Source of the DNA: an uncultured Litorivicinus sp.
GTDB taxonomy: Bacteria; Pseudomonadota; Gammaproteobacteria; Pseudomonadales; Litorivicinaceae
Length of the DNA stretch: 51,227 nt
Assembly: GCA_902594275.1 (NCBI GenBank)
Contig: CACJLQ010000011.1
Span: 1-51,227, forward strand
Direction: 5' to 3'
Shown in pieces: positions 33,871 through 42,287 of the stretch; position 1 is the stretch's first letter; each line of letters opens with the position of its first letter. The notes beneath the pieces are model-generated. The model was not told where the DNA came from and made no database searches. It worked only from the letters and a program-made list of their open reading frames with translations. The translations under genes were made by a program, and so were the position numbers.

Positions 33871-34716
33871 CTATCGAACTTCGATGTCGAGTCCAATATC
33901 AAACGTGGATGCTGACATTGTTATCTGCGAAGACGAAATATAATCGACACCAGACTCAGCGATCGCTCTCACAGTCTCTAGCTTGACCCCACCAGATGCC
34001 TCTAGAGCTGCACGACCTCGGTTAATCTGAACTGACTCTTTGAGTCCTTCAACCGAGAAATTATCCAATAAAATGCAGTCGGCACCCGTACTCAGCGCTT
34101 CCTCAAATTGTTCCAGCGTATCGACCTCAATCTCGATCTTGACCAAGTGACCTGCAAACGATTTTGCCGCTTCGAGAGCGTTGGTGATTCCGCCTGATAC
34201 AGCAATATGGTTGTCTTTGATAAGAATCGCATCATCTAATCCAAACCGATGATTAGAACCCCCACCACAGCGAACGGCGTATTTTTGTGATGCCCTAAAA
34301 CCAGGGATCGTTTTCCGAGTACAACACATCCTCGCGTCGGTGTGGGTGATTTGAGACACAAACTGCGAAGTCAGGGTCGCGATCCCCGATAGATGGCACA
34401 TGAAGTTTAAAGCGGTCCGCTCAGCCGATAAAATGGATCTCGCGTTCCCCGATACCGACGCGATGATTGTGCCCGGCGTAACATGATCACCGTCTGAAAG
34501 TTTTTGCTCAAAGAGCAGGCGCGAATCAAGCGCCTCAAAAGCGAGTGCCGCGTGAGGCAACCCACACAATACGCCCGCATCGCGTGCGACGAACAAGCCA
34601 GTCGCAATTGTTTTCGGATCTATTGTCGCCTGGGTCGAAAGGTCTCCTGCTCGCCCGAGATCCTCGAGTAACGCACGCCTCACCTCGTCCTGTATCAAAA
34701 CCTTAGGTAAATCCAA
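33871..34716 (-). CDS. nadC: Quinolinate phosphoribosyltransferase (carboxylating nicotinate-nucleotide pyrophosphorylase)
   Basis: The 281-residue protein is a complete NadC. It has CCTRKTIPGFR near residue 135 (Arg-Lys of the quinolinate site), KYAVRCGGGSNHRFGL near 147 (His-Arg), ILIKDNHIAVSGG near 168 (Lys), IEIEVDTLEQFEEAL near 195 (Glu) and CILLDNFS near 215 (Asp for PRPP/Mg). It makes nicotinate mononucleotide from quinolinate and PRPP. The start is TTG at 34716 after a GGGAGAGGG site. No nadA or nadB is near; instead it lies 28 bases after pht4 and 9 before the OCD gene. Phthalate is the carbocyclic analogue of quinolinate and is known to occupy this enzyme's active site, so an extra copy here is striking. 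Confidence 0.9.
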   Translation of the reverse strand: MDLPKVLIQDEVRRALLEDLGRAGDLSTQATIDPKTIATGLFVARDAGVLCGLPHAALAFEALDSRLLFEQKLSDGDHVTPGTIIASVSGNARSILSAERTALNFMCHLSGIATLTSQFVSQITHTDARMCCTRKTIPGFRASQKYAVRCGGGSNHRFGLDDAILIKDNHIAVSGGITNALEAAKSFAGHLVKIEIEVDTLEQFEEALSTGADCILLDNFSVEGLKESVQINRGRAALEASGGVKLETVRAIAESGVDYISSSQITMSASTFDIGLDIEVR

Positions 34717-34744
34717 CGAACCCTCTCCCTAAAACATCCCGTTA

Positions 34745-35911
34745 TCAATTGTTCAAGTGGACCGGCTTCCCTTTTGCAGCCGACTCTATCACGGCGTGAC
34801 AGATCTCGAGCGTTCCCAGACACCAACGTCCAGATTGAATCGGATGAGCCCCTAACCGGATTGCCTCGTAAAGTGCCTTAAATACCGGTTCTCGAGAGCT
34901 TGTGACCAATGGGACTGGGACAACTTCCTTTTCAAAATTAGTGTAGACACTGATCTGATGTGGCTCAATCTTAAGGTCTGCGTGCTCGCACTGGATTATC
35001 ATGGGACCGAAGTGCTCATTGTTTGGGGCCGCAGCTTTTAGTTCTGAAGCGCCAAACGTTCGGCTACGCTTGGCGGTTCGCTCCTGGTCACGTGTCAGGT
35101 CGACCAACGCCTTGCGAGAACTTCCATAGATCTGCGGGTCTTTGACGTATCCCGTCTCACCAACCCAGCCCATCAACTCATCTGAATCAAACCGAGCGAA
35201 TCCCGAGTAGGTACACTGTGCCACCGCTCCATTGGCAAATCGTATCATTGCTTGATATGAAATCTCAGTATCCCGATCCCTGTCCCAGTGACCGGTCGAC
35301 GCGTACACCTCACTCGCAGGTGCGCCCGCTAGTAGCCTCACAATATCAAACTGATGAGCACCCTGGGAGAACAACACGCCCCCACCATCAACAGTCCTGA
35401 GCTCCTCATCCCTACGCGGTCGGTACATAAAATCCGTGTAGTTAAAGGTATTGATTGCCAACACCCTACCGACCCGCTCGCTATCAATCACCTGTCTCGC
35501 GGTAAGTATCTGTGCATCAAACGAGTGAGCCGGACCGACGATCAAGGCCACCTGATTCGTCTCACACGCCCTGGTCATGCGCTCGGCGTCAGCCATCGAG
35601 ATTGCTATCGGCTTCTCTACCAGGACATGCTTACCGGCCTCTGCGGCCGCCACGGTCATCTCTGCATGTAACTGGTGCGGTGTCGCGACATGAATGGCCT
35701 CTACAGAGGAGTCTGAGAGCAGTTGATCATAAGAGGGATAAGCGCGCCCCTGAAAGACTGACCGAAACGCTTTTTGAGACTCATCACGTGGCGCCGCTGC
35801 GGCGACAAACTCGACCAGCTGGCTTTCAAGCGCAGACGGCGCCGTTAAAGTGAAACCTCTTCCGAGGCCAACCACTCCAACTCGAATCGGGTCAATGATC
35901 TTCGAAGTCAA
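34745..35911 (-). CDS. pht4: 4,5-dihydro-4,5-dihydroxyphthalate dehydrogenase, Gfo/Idh/MocA family
   Basis: This Gfo/Idh/MocA oxidoreductase has IRVGVVGLGRGFTL (Rossmann) at its start, HVLVEKPIAISMADAER with the family EKP motif near residue 98, and FNYTDFMYRPRRDEEL near residue 154 with GGGVLFSQGAHQFDIVRLL (catalytic-region His) near residue 175, a pattern I associate with Pht4/OphB-type enzymes. It would rearomatise the cis-dihydrodiol of phthalate with NAD. The likely start is TTG at 35911 (388 residues), 20 bases inside pht2; a longer frame to 36007 runs through pht2 coding sequence and is unlikely. No ATG is available near the conserved start, so TTG is inferred. Confidence 0.85.
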   Translation of the reverse strand: MTSKIIDPIRVGVVGLGRGFTLTAPSALESQLVEFVAAAAPRDESQKAFRSVFQGRAYPSYDQLLSDSSVEAIHVATPHQLHAEMTVAAAEAGKHVLVEKPIAISMADAERMTRACETNQVALIVGPAHSFDAQILTARQVIDSERVGRVLAINTFNYTDFMYRPRRDEELRTVDGGGVLFSQGAHQFDIVRLLAGAPASEVYASTGHWDRDRDTEISYQAMIRFANGAVAQCTYSGFARFDSDELMGWVGETGYVKDPQIYGSSRKALVDLTRDQERTAKRSRTFGASELKAAAPNNEHFGPMIIQCEHADLKIEPHQISVYTNFEKEVVPVPLVTSSREPVFKALYEAIRLGAHPIQSGRWCLGTLEICHAVIESAAKGKPVHLNN

Positions 35912-36845
35912 TCTCGATATCACCCCTGCCACGAGACACACAGACCATGATGGCAGAATTATACTCGTCTGATTCCAGAACAAAGTCCCTGTGTTCAGCC
36001 TCGCCACCCACTAGCCGCATCTTACATGAGCCGCAGGTACCGCTCTCGCAAGAGCTTGGAACCCTCAAACCATTAGACCGCAGTGTTTCCAGTATCGTGC
36101 TCGCCTCGTCAACCCGAAAGCTCTCACCGGTCGATTTAATTGATACGACAAAAGGTGAGTTTATGTACTCCCTGCCACTCTGTGGATTGAAATCCTCAAA
36201 ATGAATCTGCTCCTCTGGCCAGTGCCCACTAAGGGCCTGTATCTCCTCCATGAGTGGTTTCGGTCCACAGCAGTAGGTATGGTTTGCATTGGGGGTCATA
36301 AATTCTTCCCAAAAGTCGTAGGCCTTCTCTGGATCACCGCTATCAAAGTGGACGACCACACGATCCCCGAACGTGCTCTTCAATTGCTCACAATACGCCG
36401 CGTGTTCTTCCGAACGAGCACAATAGATCAAGCGGAATGGCTTATCGTTAGCATGACAAAAATACGCCATTCCCACCAACGGCGTGATACCGATACCGCC
36501 TCCGATAAATAGATACTCAGGTGCCTCGACCAGGGGAAAACTATTTTCTGGAGCTTGCACGGTGACAGGATCTCCAATCCCCAAGTCGGCATGCATTGAC
36601 TGAGATCCACCTCGAGACTCGGTCTCCAACTTGACCGCGATTTGGTAAAACTCTGGCTGATGACCGTCGTTAATCAGAGAGTACTGTCGATTCGCACCGC
36701 TAGGAGTCATCACCGCGATATGTGAACCCGGGGAAAACGGAGCAAGCTCTGATCCGTCAGGGGCAGCGAAGCGAAACTCGAGAATGCCCTTCGCGACCTC
36801 TCGTTTTTCGCTGACTAACAGATTGAGTTCGTTGCTCTTATTCAT
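35892..36845 (-). CDS. pht2: Phthalate dioxygenase reductase-type protein (FMN/NAD and plant-type [2Fe-2S])
   Basis: The 317-residue protein has the phthalate-dioxygenase-reductase/VanB order. A flavin-binding barrel contains NRQYSLIND near residue 52, a NAD-binding domain has FIGGGIGITPLVGMAY near residue 112, and CCGPKPLMEEIQAL lies near residue 192. The C-terminal plant-type ferredoxin has CESGTCGSCKMRL (Cys-x4-Cys-x2-Cys) near residue 264 and the fourth Cys in VCVSRGRG near residue 302. It passes electrons from NADH to the Rieske oxygenase encoded divergently 96 bases away. It is the first gene of a four-gene minus-strand unit with pht4, nadC and an OCD gene. Confidence 0.9.
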   Translation of the reverse strand: MNKSNELNLLVSEKREVAKGILEFRFAAPDGSELAPFSPGSHIAVMTPSGANRQYSLINDGHQPEFYQIAVKLETESRGGSQSMHADLGIGDPVTVQAPENSFPLVEAPEYLFIGGGIGITPLVGMAYFCHANDKPFRLIYCARSEEHAAYCEQLKSTFGDRVVVHFDSGDPEKAYDFWEEFMTPNANHTYCCGPKPLMEEIQALSGHWPEEQIHFEDFNPQSGREYINSPFVVSIKSTGESFRVDEASTILETLRSNGLRVPSSCESGTCGSCKMRLVGGEAEHRDFVLESDEYNSAIMVCVSRGRGDIEIDFEDH

Positions 36846-36871
36846 TGATTTCGATATCTAAGTAAATATAA

Positions 36872-36883
36872 TTAGAAATCTAA
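36872..36883. promoter_or_regulatory. TTAG-N4-CTAA operator-like palindrome (site 2)
   Basis: TTAGAAATCTAA lies in the 96-base gap between divergent pht2 and pht3, 26 bases before pht2 and 58 before pht3. A degenerate second copy (TTAGATATCGAA on the minus strand, 36851-36862) sits 21 bases (two helical turns) away. It is identical to site 4 at 50540-50551. Confidence 0.65.
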
Positions 36884-36941
36884 ACGTTTGCTGGTGTGGT
36901 GTAAACACATGCAACGATAAAAACATGAGACAGGGACTGAT

Positions 36942-38198
36942 ATGCTTACCCCAGAAGAGAATGAGCTATTAACGAAAGTTACCGATGGAGCCCCCATGGA
37001 AAGGATCATGAGGAGCCACTGGGTCCCGATCTGCCTGAGTGAGGAACTCCCGGAAAATGACGGGACCCCAATTCTTATCGAAGTATTTGGTTGTCGCTAT
37101 GTCGCCTTCAGAGATACCAACGGGGCTGTCGGTTTGCTCGACGAACTCTGCCCCCACCGACACGCGTCCCTGCTCTATGGCCGCAATGAAAACTGTGGCC
37201 TTACCTGCTTGTACCACGGCTGGAAATTCGACGTGAATGGGAAATGCGTAGGCATGCCCTCCGAGCCAAAGGGTAGCGACCTAATTACGAAGGTCAGACA
37301 TCACGCATATCAAACCCGGGAATGGGGAGCATTTATCTGGGCGTGGCTCGGCAACGAGGACGACATACCGGAGTTTCAACCACCTGCCTTCGCACCCACG
37401 GCGGACACCAAAGTCTCAGTCACGAAAATCCGTATCCCTGCGAACTGGGCTCAGATCATGGAGGGCCAGATTGATTCGTCTCACTCGTCAAGCCTCCATT
37501 CGTCAGATATGGTACCCGCAAGGGTCGAGGGAGCTGCGGCTGATAATAAAGCGTGGTACCGGCCGTCGACTGATAGGTCGCCCAGAATGCAGGTCGAGCG
37601 GACTGACTACGGCTTCCATTACGCGGCGATTCGGCATCCAATTAAGCAGCCGGCACTGAATGAGTATTTCCGAGTAACTGAGTATATCGCTCCGTTTACC
37701 TGCCTGATCCCACCGAATTCCAGCTATAACGTCACGACAGTAGTTGTCCCGATCGATGACAAGAACTCCATACTGAATTTTATCGCTTGGGGCGGCGAAA
37801 CCTGTCCTGACACCGCGGAGTGGAGGCGGTTTAACCACTCAGTACCCGGAGAGGATCTTGACGAGAACTGGGTATCGAAAAGACAACCAGAAAACAGATT
37901 CCTTCAAGATCGGGCCCTAATGAAACAAGGAAACTTTACAGGAGTTCCTGGTATCCCAAACCAAGACATCATCATGTGGGTCTCGATGGGTGTGATAGTC
38001 GACAGGACGACCGATACGCTTGGTGCTTCTGATATGGCTGTGGTCGAGTTTCGAAAGCTTATGGTTGACGCGGCAAAGACCCTGGAGGCTAGCGGGGAGG
38101 CGCTTGGATCGAAATCGGTGTTGAAACACACTCAGATTAAGTCTTATGAGGGTGTCCACTCGAAAGAGACAGACTGGAAGACACTCTGCCGAAACTAG
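36942..38198 (+). CDS. pht3: Phthalate 4,5-dioxygenase oxygenase component (Rieske)
   Basis: The 418-residue oxygenase has the Rieske cluster motif CPHRHASLLYGRN (Cys-x-His) near residue 69 and CLYHGWKFDVNG (Cys-x2-His) near residue 88. The mononuclear iron site is in MEGQIDSSHSSSLH near residue 172, and the following SSDMVPARV and RPSTDRSPRMQV segments are ones I recognise from phthalate 4,5-dioxygenases. It converts phthalate to the 4,5-cis-dihydrodiol with electrons from Pht2. It stands alone on the plus strand, divergent from pht2, and ends at a strong terminator. The family also contains O-demethylases, but the pht2, pht4 and pht5-like neighbours favour phthalate. Confidence 0.87.
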   Translation: MLTPEENELLTKVTDGAPMERIMRSHWVPICLSEELPENDGTPILIEVFGCRYVAFRDTNGAVGLLDELCPHRHASLLYGRNENCGLTCLYHGWKFDVNGKCVGMPSEPKGSDLITKVRHHAYQTREWGAFIWAWLGNEDDIPEFQPPAFAPTADTKVSVTKIRIPANWAQIMEGQIDSSHSSSLHSSDMVPARVEGAAADNKAWYRPSTDRSPRMQVERTDYGFHYAAIRHPIKQPALNEYFRVTEYIAPFTCLIPPNSSYNVTTVVVPIDDKNSILNFIAWGGETCPDTAEWRRFNHSVPGEDLDENWVSKRQPENRFLQDRALMKQGNFTGVPGIPNQDIIMWVSMGVIVDRTTDTLGASDMAVVEFRKLMVDAAKTLEASGEALGSKSVLKHTQIKSYEGVHSKETDWKTLCRN

Positions 38199-38206
38199 GC
38201 TAAGAA

Positions 38207-38232
38207 AAGCCCGGACAATATCCGGGCTTTTT
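38207..38232. terminator. Bidirectional intrinsic terminator between pht3 and the TAXI gene
   Basis: A 9-bp stem AAGCCCGGA (38207-38215) with TCCGGGCTT (38221-38229) and a 5-base loop is flanked by A-rich sequence on the left and a T-run on the right. It can end pht3 on the plus strand and the TAXI-TRAP unit on the minus strand. Confidence 0.9.
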
Positions 38233-38247
38233 CGAGAATGAGGCCGT

Positions 38248-39240
38248 CTACATTAATCCAGCCTCTTTGTACGCCTTAACCGCACCCGGGTGGAACGGGA
38301 TCGCGTTCTGCTTGACCATCATCTCCGGATTCAGCGCACGCATTGCTTTGTGTACGCCCTGAATCTCGCTGATATTGTTTATGAGGGCCTTAGTCACCTT
38401 GTAGACCTCATCGTCTGATGTACCAGAATTGACAACTAGCATCGCCGTCAACGCCAACGTGGGGTAATCATCAGACAAGATATCGTAGGCCTTGCCAGGT
38501 ATCACCATTTGACCGGTCCCCATCGCACTACTGACCCTATCTCTCACCGCCTGTGACACCGGCATCATGACCATCGGCATTGAGTTCAACATATCGCGAA
38601 TCGACGAGTGCCCGACGAAGAGATTATTCATCACCATGTCACCCTGACGGTTCTTCATCAGCTCAACAATACCCTTTGATCCGGAGTACTGAACGCTACC
38701 GCCCCATGATTCAATATCGCTTACAGTGATGCCGTATGCAGCCAACACTTCCAACGCCTGATTATGCGCGATTATGCCCCGCTTATTAATAATTAACCGA
38801 ACGGGTGGTTTCTTCGATTTCAGATCTTCATATGAAGAAATACCATACTTATCAGCGAAGTCTTTGGTTACCATCGGTTGGAATGCGCCAAAGTTATACA
38901 TCACAGCCATCGCACGCAGATTAGTGACCGGCGCTTTGTAGGGATCCGTGCCTTTCGCAGCGATCTTCGCTTCTGCATCGTGCATTATGCCAAAGTCCAC
39001 CTTTTGAGACGCAACCTGCACGGCATTAGCGAAGCCACCACCCGAGGTCTGATAGGTTACGGTCGCATTTGGATAACTAGCACGCATTGCCTTATCGACA
39101 CCGGCCCCCAGGAGCGACCATAAACCGCCTGGACTAGCCCCTGCTAAAATATAATTATCTTTGGCGACCACATTGACAGACGCTAGACCTATACAAGTTC
39201 CAACGACCACTGTTTTTATTACTTTCCTTATACCCAGCAT
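38248..39240 (-). CDS. TAXI-family TRAP transporter substrate-binding protein
   Basis: The 330-residue protein has a signal peptide (basic start, hydrophobic core, probable cut after VVAK or just before it, near residue 26) and the TAXI-family opening YILAGASPGGLWSLLGAGV, followed by ATVTYQTSGGGFANAVQV near residue 58. It is the periplasmic receptor for the fused DctQM-type permease encoded immediately upstream in the same operon (28 bases). Together with the pht5-like gene at the head of the unit this indicates import of an aromatic acid such as phthalate, but the ligand is inferred only from the neighbourhood. TAXI receptors are also known for glutamate and other carboxylates. Confidence 0.9.
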   Translation of the reverse strand: MLGIRKVIKTVVVGTCIGLASVNVVAKDNYILAGASPGGLWSLLGAGVDKAMRASYPNATVTYQTSGGGFANAVQVASQKVDFGIMHDAEAKIAAKGTDPYKAPVTNLRAMAVMYNFGAFQPMVTKDFADKYGISSYEDLKSKKPPVRLIINKRGIIAHNQALEVLAAYGITVSDIESWGGSVQYSGSKGIVELMKNRQGDMVMNNLFVGHSSIRDMLNSMPMVMMPVSQAVRDRVSSAMGTGQMVIPGKAYDILSDDYPTLALTAMLVVNSGTSDDEVYKVTKALINNISEIQGVHKAMRALNPEMMVKQNAIPFHPGAVKAYKEAGLM

Positions 39241-39268
39241 AAACTCTCCTTCTTATTATTCAGTTTTT

Positions 39269-41182
39269 CTACTCAGCTTTTACATTAGCTCTGCTACTTA
39301 GCCAGAACCAAAACAAAATTCCAATGCCAGCGATAAATCCTAAGCTTTGATACATAAGAACAGGCATCAACAACGGGACAACTAAAGCGAAAGTAAACAG
39401 CCGCTGAAATGCCCCCAACGGACTGTTAAGGCATCCCGCTGATCCAACAGAGATCAAGAAAAATGCAAGCACGGCTCTCAGTGTAGCCCACGTTACTTCG
39501 ATCATAGATCCCTCACCCAAGAGCGCCGGATCCATGACAAAGAAGAACGGCAACAAAAACGCACCCACCGCAAACTGGACGCCCTTGAACGATATTTTCA
39601 TTGGGTTATCGTCCGCGATAGAGGCAGCGGCAAAGGCGGCGACCGCTACCGGGGGGGTGATCGCAGACAGTACCGCGTAGTAAAGCAAGAACAAGTGCGC
39701 CGACATCTCTGGTATGCCCAGCTTGATGAGGAGAGGTCCGATCAGCACCGCCGCCAGGATGTAAGAGCTCACGGTGGGCATCCCCATTCCCAGAATGATC
39801 GTCATAATTGCTGCCACGATGAGGGTGAGCCACACAACGTCACCGGTCATGAGAAACACGAGAGCCGACAGTTTTGCTGCCAACCCCGTCATGGTGATCC
39901 CACCAATCACGAAACCTGCCGCGGTACATGCACCGACCACGGGCGCCAACCGTCTACCTGTCTCCGCTAATGTCTCGATAATTCGAGTCAGCGAAAGGCG
40001 GGTCTGTTTCCTGAAAAACGAGATCGCTATCACCGCGACCGCACCGAACAAGGCCACGAAGGTTGGGCTGTACCCTTCAAACAGGGCCCACACAATTGCG
40101 GCTAGCGGGACCAAGAATAAGCCGCCGTTTTTCATTGTCTGTGACAGAGGCGGCACCGCGCTCTTGTCGAGACCCTTCAAGCCTAAACGAACAGATGTGA
40201 AATGGACCTGCGAGTAAACTGCGAAATAGTATAAAATCGCCGGTATCGCCGACGCCACGACAATATCAAGATAGGGGATACCTGTATATTCGGCCATAAT
40301 AAACGCCGCCGATCCCATCACCGGTGGAAGGATACTCCCACCCGTCGAGGCCGCGACTTCAACAGCACCAGCCACCGTCGCCGGGTAACCAATTTTCTTC
40401 ATCATCGGGATCGTAATCGAGCCGGTTGTCACCACATCAGATGTCGGGCTACCTGAAATGGTCCCATAGAGGCCCGAGGACACGACCGCGATCTTCGCCG
40501 GCCCCCCGACCCTCGCGCCCGCGACCGAGGCCGCGAGATTATTAAAAAACTCACCACCCCCCGCGTTAGCTAAAAATGTCCCGAATAACACAAACAAAAG
40601 CACATAGGTTGCCGCGACCCTCAGCGGCGTGCCAAAGAGACCATCGGTTGTAAACATCATGATATCCAGGAAATGCTCAAAACCGATATACCCGTGACCA
40701 AACGGCGCCGGTAACACGTGACCGTACAGGTTGTAGACCATAAAACAGATAACGATACCGGTTAGAAGTAAACCCACCGTCCGACGACAGACCTCGAGAC
40801 ATAAGATAATCAATAAACTAGCGAATGTGATATCGGTGTATGATAGAGGATCAAGCAGCGTAATCCGGGTAGCGATAGCGTCGGCATTCAGAGCGAAATA
40901 AATTCCGCAACAGATACTGCACAAGACAAAAATCCAGTCATATGCTGGGACCCGATCGGGATAATCCTCAGGCCGTTCACTCCCAGCTGCGATTGTGGAA
41001 AACACGAGAACCAACATGAAAGACAGGAACAGTGTCACAAGTACGAGTGCATCAAGCCTCGAGAAAACGGCGGCGTAGGCTGACCAGAGTACAAAAAGTG
41101 CCGCGTAAGCCGTCAGTACATAACCAATCAGACCCTTCGGTTGGCGGGTGAACCCGGAGCTAAAAAAACCACCTAAACTCAT
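39269..41182 (-). CDS. TAXI-type TRAP transporter fused permease (DctQ-DctM)
   Basis: The 637-residue membrane protein fuses small and large TRAP permease domains, as is normal for TAXI systems. Residues about 15-150 form the DctQ-like part. The DctM part carries GGGEFFNNLAASVAGARVGG near residue 208, SGLYGTISGSPTSDVVTTGSI near residue 236 and AASTGGSILPPVMGSAAFIMAEYTG near residue 270, split motifs typical of these permeases. A second, symmetrical GMGMPTVSSYILAAV segment occurs near residue 465. It starts 3 bases after the pht5-like stop, so decarboxylase, permease and receptor form one operon on the minus strand. Confidence 0.92.
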   Translation of the reverse strand: MSLGGFFSSGFTRQPKGLIGYVLTAYAALFVLWSAYAAVFSRLDALVLVTLFLSFMLVLVFSTIAAGSERPEDYPDRVPAYDWIFVLCSICCGIYFALNADAIATRITLLDPLSYTDITFASLLIILCLEVCRRTVGLLLTGIVICFMVYNLYGHVLPAPFGHGYIGFEHFLDIMMFTTDGLFGTPLRVAATYVLLFVLFGTFLANAGGGEFFNNLAASVAGARVGGPAKIAVVSSGLYGTISGSPTSDVVTTGSITIPMMKKIGYPATVAGAVEVAASTGGSILPPVMGSAAFIMAEYTGIPYLDIVVASAIPAILYYFAVYSQVHFTSVRLGLKGLDKSAVPPLSQTMKNGGLFLVPLAAIVWALFEGYSPTFVALFGAVAVIAISFFRKQTRLSLTRIIETLAETGRRLAPVVGACTAAGFVIGGITMTGLAAKLSALVFLMTGDVVWLTLIVAAIMTIILGMGMPTVSSYILAAVLIGPLLIKLGIPEMSAHLFLLYYAVLSAITPPVAVAAFAAASIADDNPMKISFKGVQFAVGAFLLPFFFVMDPALLGEGSMIEVTWATLRAVLAFFLISVGSAGCLNSPLGAFQRLFTFALVVPLLMPVLMYQSLGFIAGIGILFWFWLSSRANVKAE

Positions 41183-41185
41183 CGA

Positions 41186-42172
41186 TCAGACCTTAAAAGA
41201 CTCAAACGTATTCTCAAAAAATAGATCTTCTGGCGACATCAATCTATCAGCTACACCCTGCTCGTAGCAGTACCTTGCGAATGTCTCGAGCGTCGCCCGG
41301 TTTTCATCGAGTCCATAGCTCCAAATATCGTGACCCCCATACATCGCTTGAGAGTCTTTCATCGCTGAAAAGATCCAAGGCATTGGGACGGCAGACGCAG
41401 TCGCATCGCACAGCCTTCTCACGCAACGGGCTCTTGCCTGATCGAGACCTTTATAGATGGTCTGCGCAACCCAGGGACTCTCTTCAAGAACATCATTCCG
41501 AATCACAATCGTGTGCATGATCGGGAAGCACTGCGTTTTCTTAAAATACTCACTCTCGATCTGTCTTGGGTCCTCAAACATCCTGACGACACGAGGGTCG
41601 TTGTCTTTAAATGACTGTATCGGATGAGCCGTAATTACCGCGTCAACAGCATCAGACAGAAGCAGATCATTGAGATTACGCTGGGTGTCTGGTCGCAGAT
41701 TCACCCAATCGGGAAGATTAAACTTAACCTTCTCCGCCCTACCGGGCTGGTGGACACCAGACTGCACCCACGTGATTGAACCCAAGTCGACACCGAATTG
41801 GTCTGCGAGGGCGCCCCTGACGTAAACCCCCGCTGTCTGTCCCCACTCAGGGATACCAACCCGGCGACCTTCTAGATCCTTCGGGGTCCTAATGTCTGAG
41901 TTGCTCCGGACATAGATAGCCGAGTGGCGAAACACTCGGGACGGAAACACCGGGATAGCGACGCCCCTAGCCTGCCCTTTCGATCTCAAACTGACGTATT
42001 TTGCGAACGAGTGCTCCGAGACCTCGAATTCTCCGAACTTGATGAACCTAAAAAAAATCTCTTCGACTGGAAGCTTGAGCTGAGTAAGCTCCACACCCTC
42101 GGTGACCACCTCTGGCTCAAAGATATCTCGAACGTGATCATAGTCGTGGCAGGCAAATGTAAGTGTCAGCAT
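41186..42172 (-). CDS. pht5: 4,5-dihydroxyphthalate decarboxylase-like protein (copy 1)
   Basis: With the ATG at 42172 the protein has 328 residues and starts MLTLTFACHDYDHVRDI, like Pht5-type decarboxylases; a longer frame to 42253 adds 27 residues of no family resemblance. It has a periplasmic-binding-protein-like fold without a signal peptide, so it acts in the cytosol. Marks are LPVEEIFFRFIKF near residue 38, PVFPSRVFRHSAIYVRS near residue 76 and CFPIMHTIVIRND near residue 215. Pht5 turns 4,5-dihydroxyphthalate into protocatechuate, linking the pht genes to the lig operon. A TTAG-N4-CTAA site lies 63 bases upstream. A paralogue at 44347 could share or hold this role, so the symbol is probable, not certain. 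Confidence 0.72.
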   Translation of the reverse strand: MLTLTFACHDYDHVRDIFEPEVVTEGVELTQLKLPVEEIFFRFIKFGEFEVSEHSFAKYVSLRSKGQARGVAIPVFPSRVFRHSAIYVRSNSDIRTPKDLEGRRVGIPEWGQTAGVYVRGALADQFGVDLGSITWVQSGVHQPGRAEKVKFNLPDWVNLRPDTQRNLNDLLLSDAVDAVITAHPIQSFKDNDPRVVRMFEDPRQIESEYFKKTQCFPIMHTIVIRNDVLEESPWVAQTIYKGLDQARARCVRRLCDATASAVPMPWIFSAMKDSQAMYGGHDIWSYGLDENRATLETFARYCYEQGVADRLMSPEDLFFENTFESFKV

Positions 42173-42234
42173 GGATGCCCCGTAAGTTAAATGCTTTTTA
42201 TTATTGAAGTGACCCACTTGCAGAACGCTACTAC

Positions 42235-42246
42235 TTAGGTATCTAA
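42235..42246. promoter_or_regulatory. TTAG-N4-CTAA operator-like palindrome (site 3)
   Basis: TTAGGTATCTAA lies between the divergent pht5-like gene (minus) and the TauE-MarR operon (plus), 41 bases before the latter's start. If the MarR protein binds it, it would autoregulate and control the decarboxylase-transporter operon at once. It is identical to site 1 at 27071. Confidence 0.68.
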
Positions 42247-42287
42247 TCGTCAACGAAGCCGTTGAATAATAGGTAAATCAAAATGAT

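Noticed and set aside
34745..36007. Longer Gfo/Idh protein starting at 36007
   Set aside because: The extra residues are read through the pht2 coding sequence out of frame and do not resemble the family; the TTG at 35911 just before the Rossmann motif fits better.
42173..42253. Extended N-terminus of the pht5-like protein
   Set aside because: It contains the operator-like site in its sequence and has no similarity to family N-termini.
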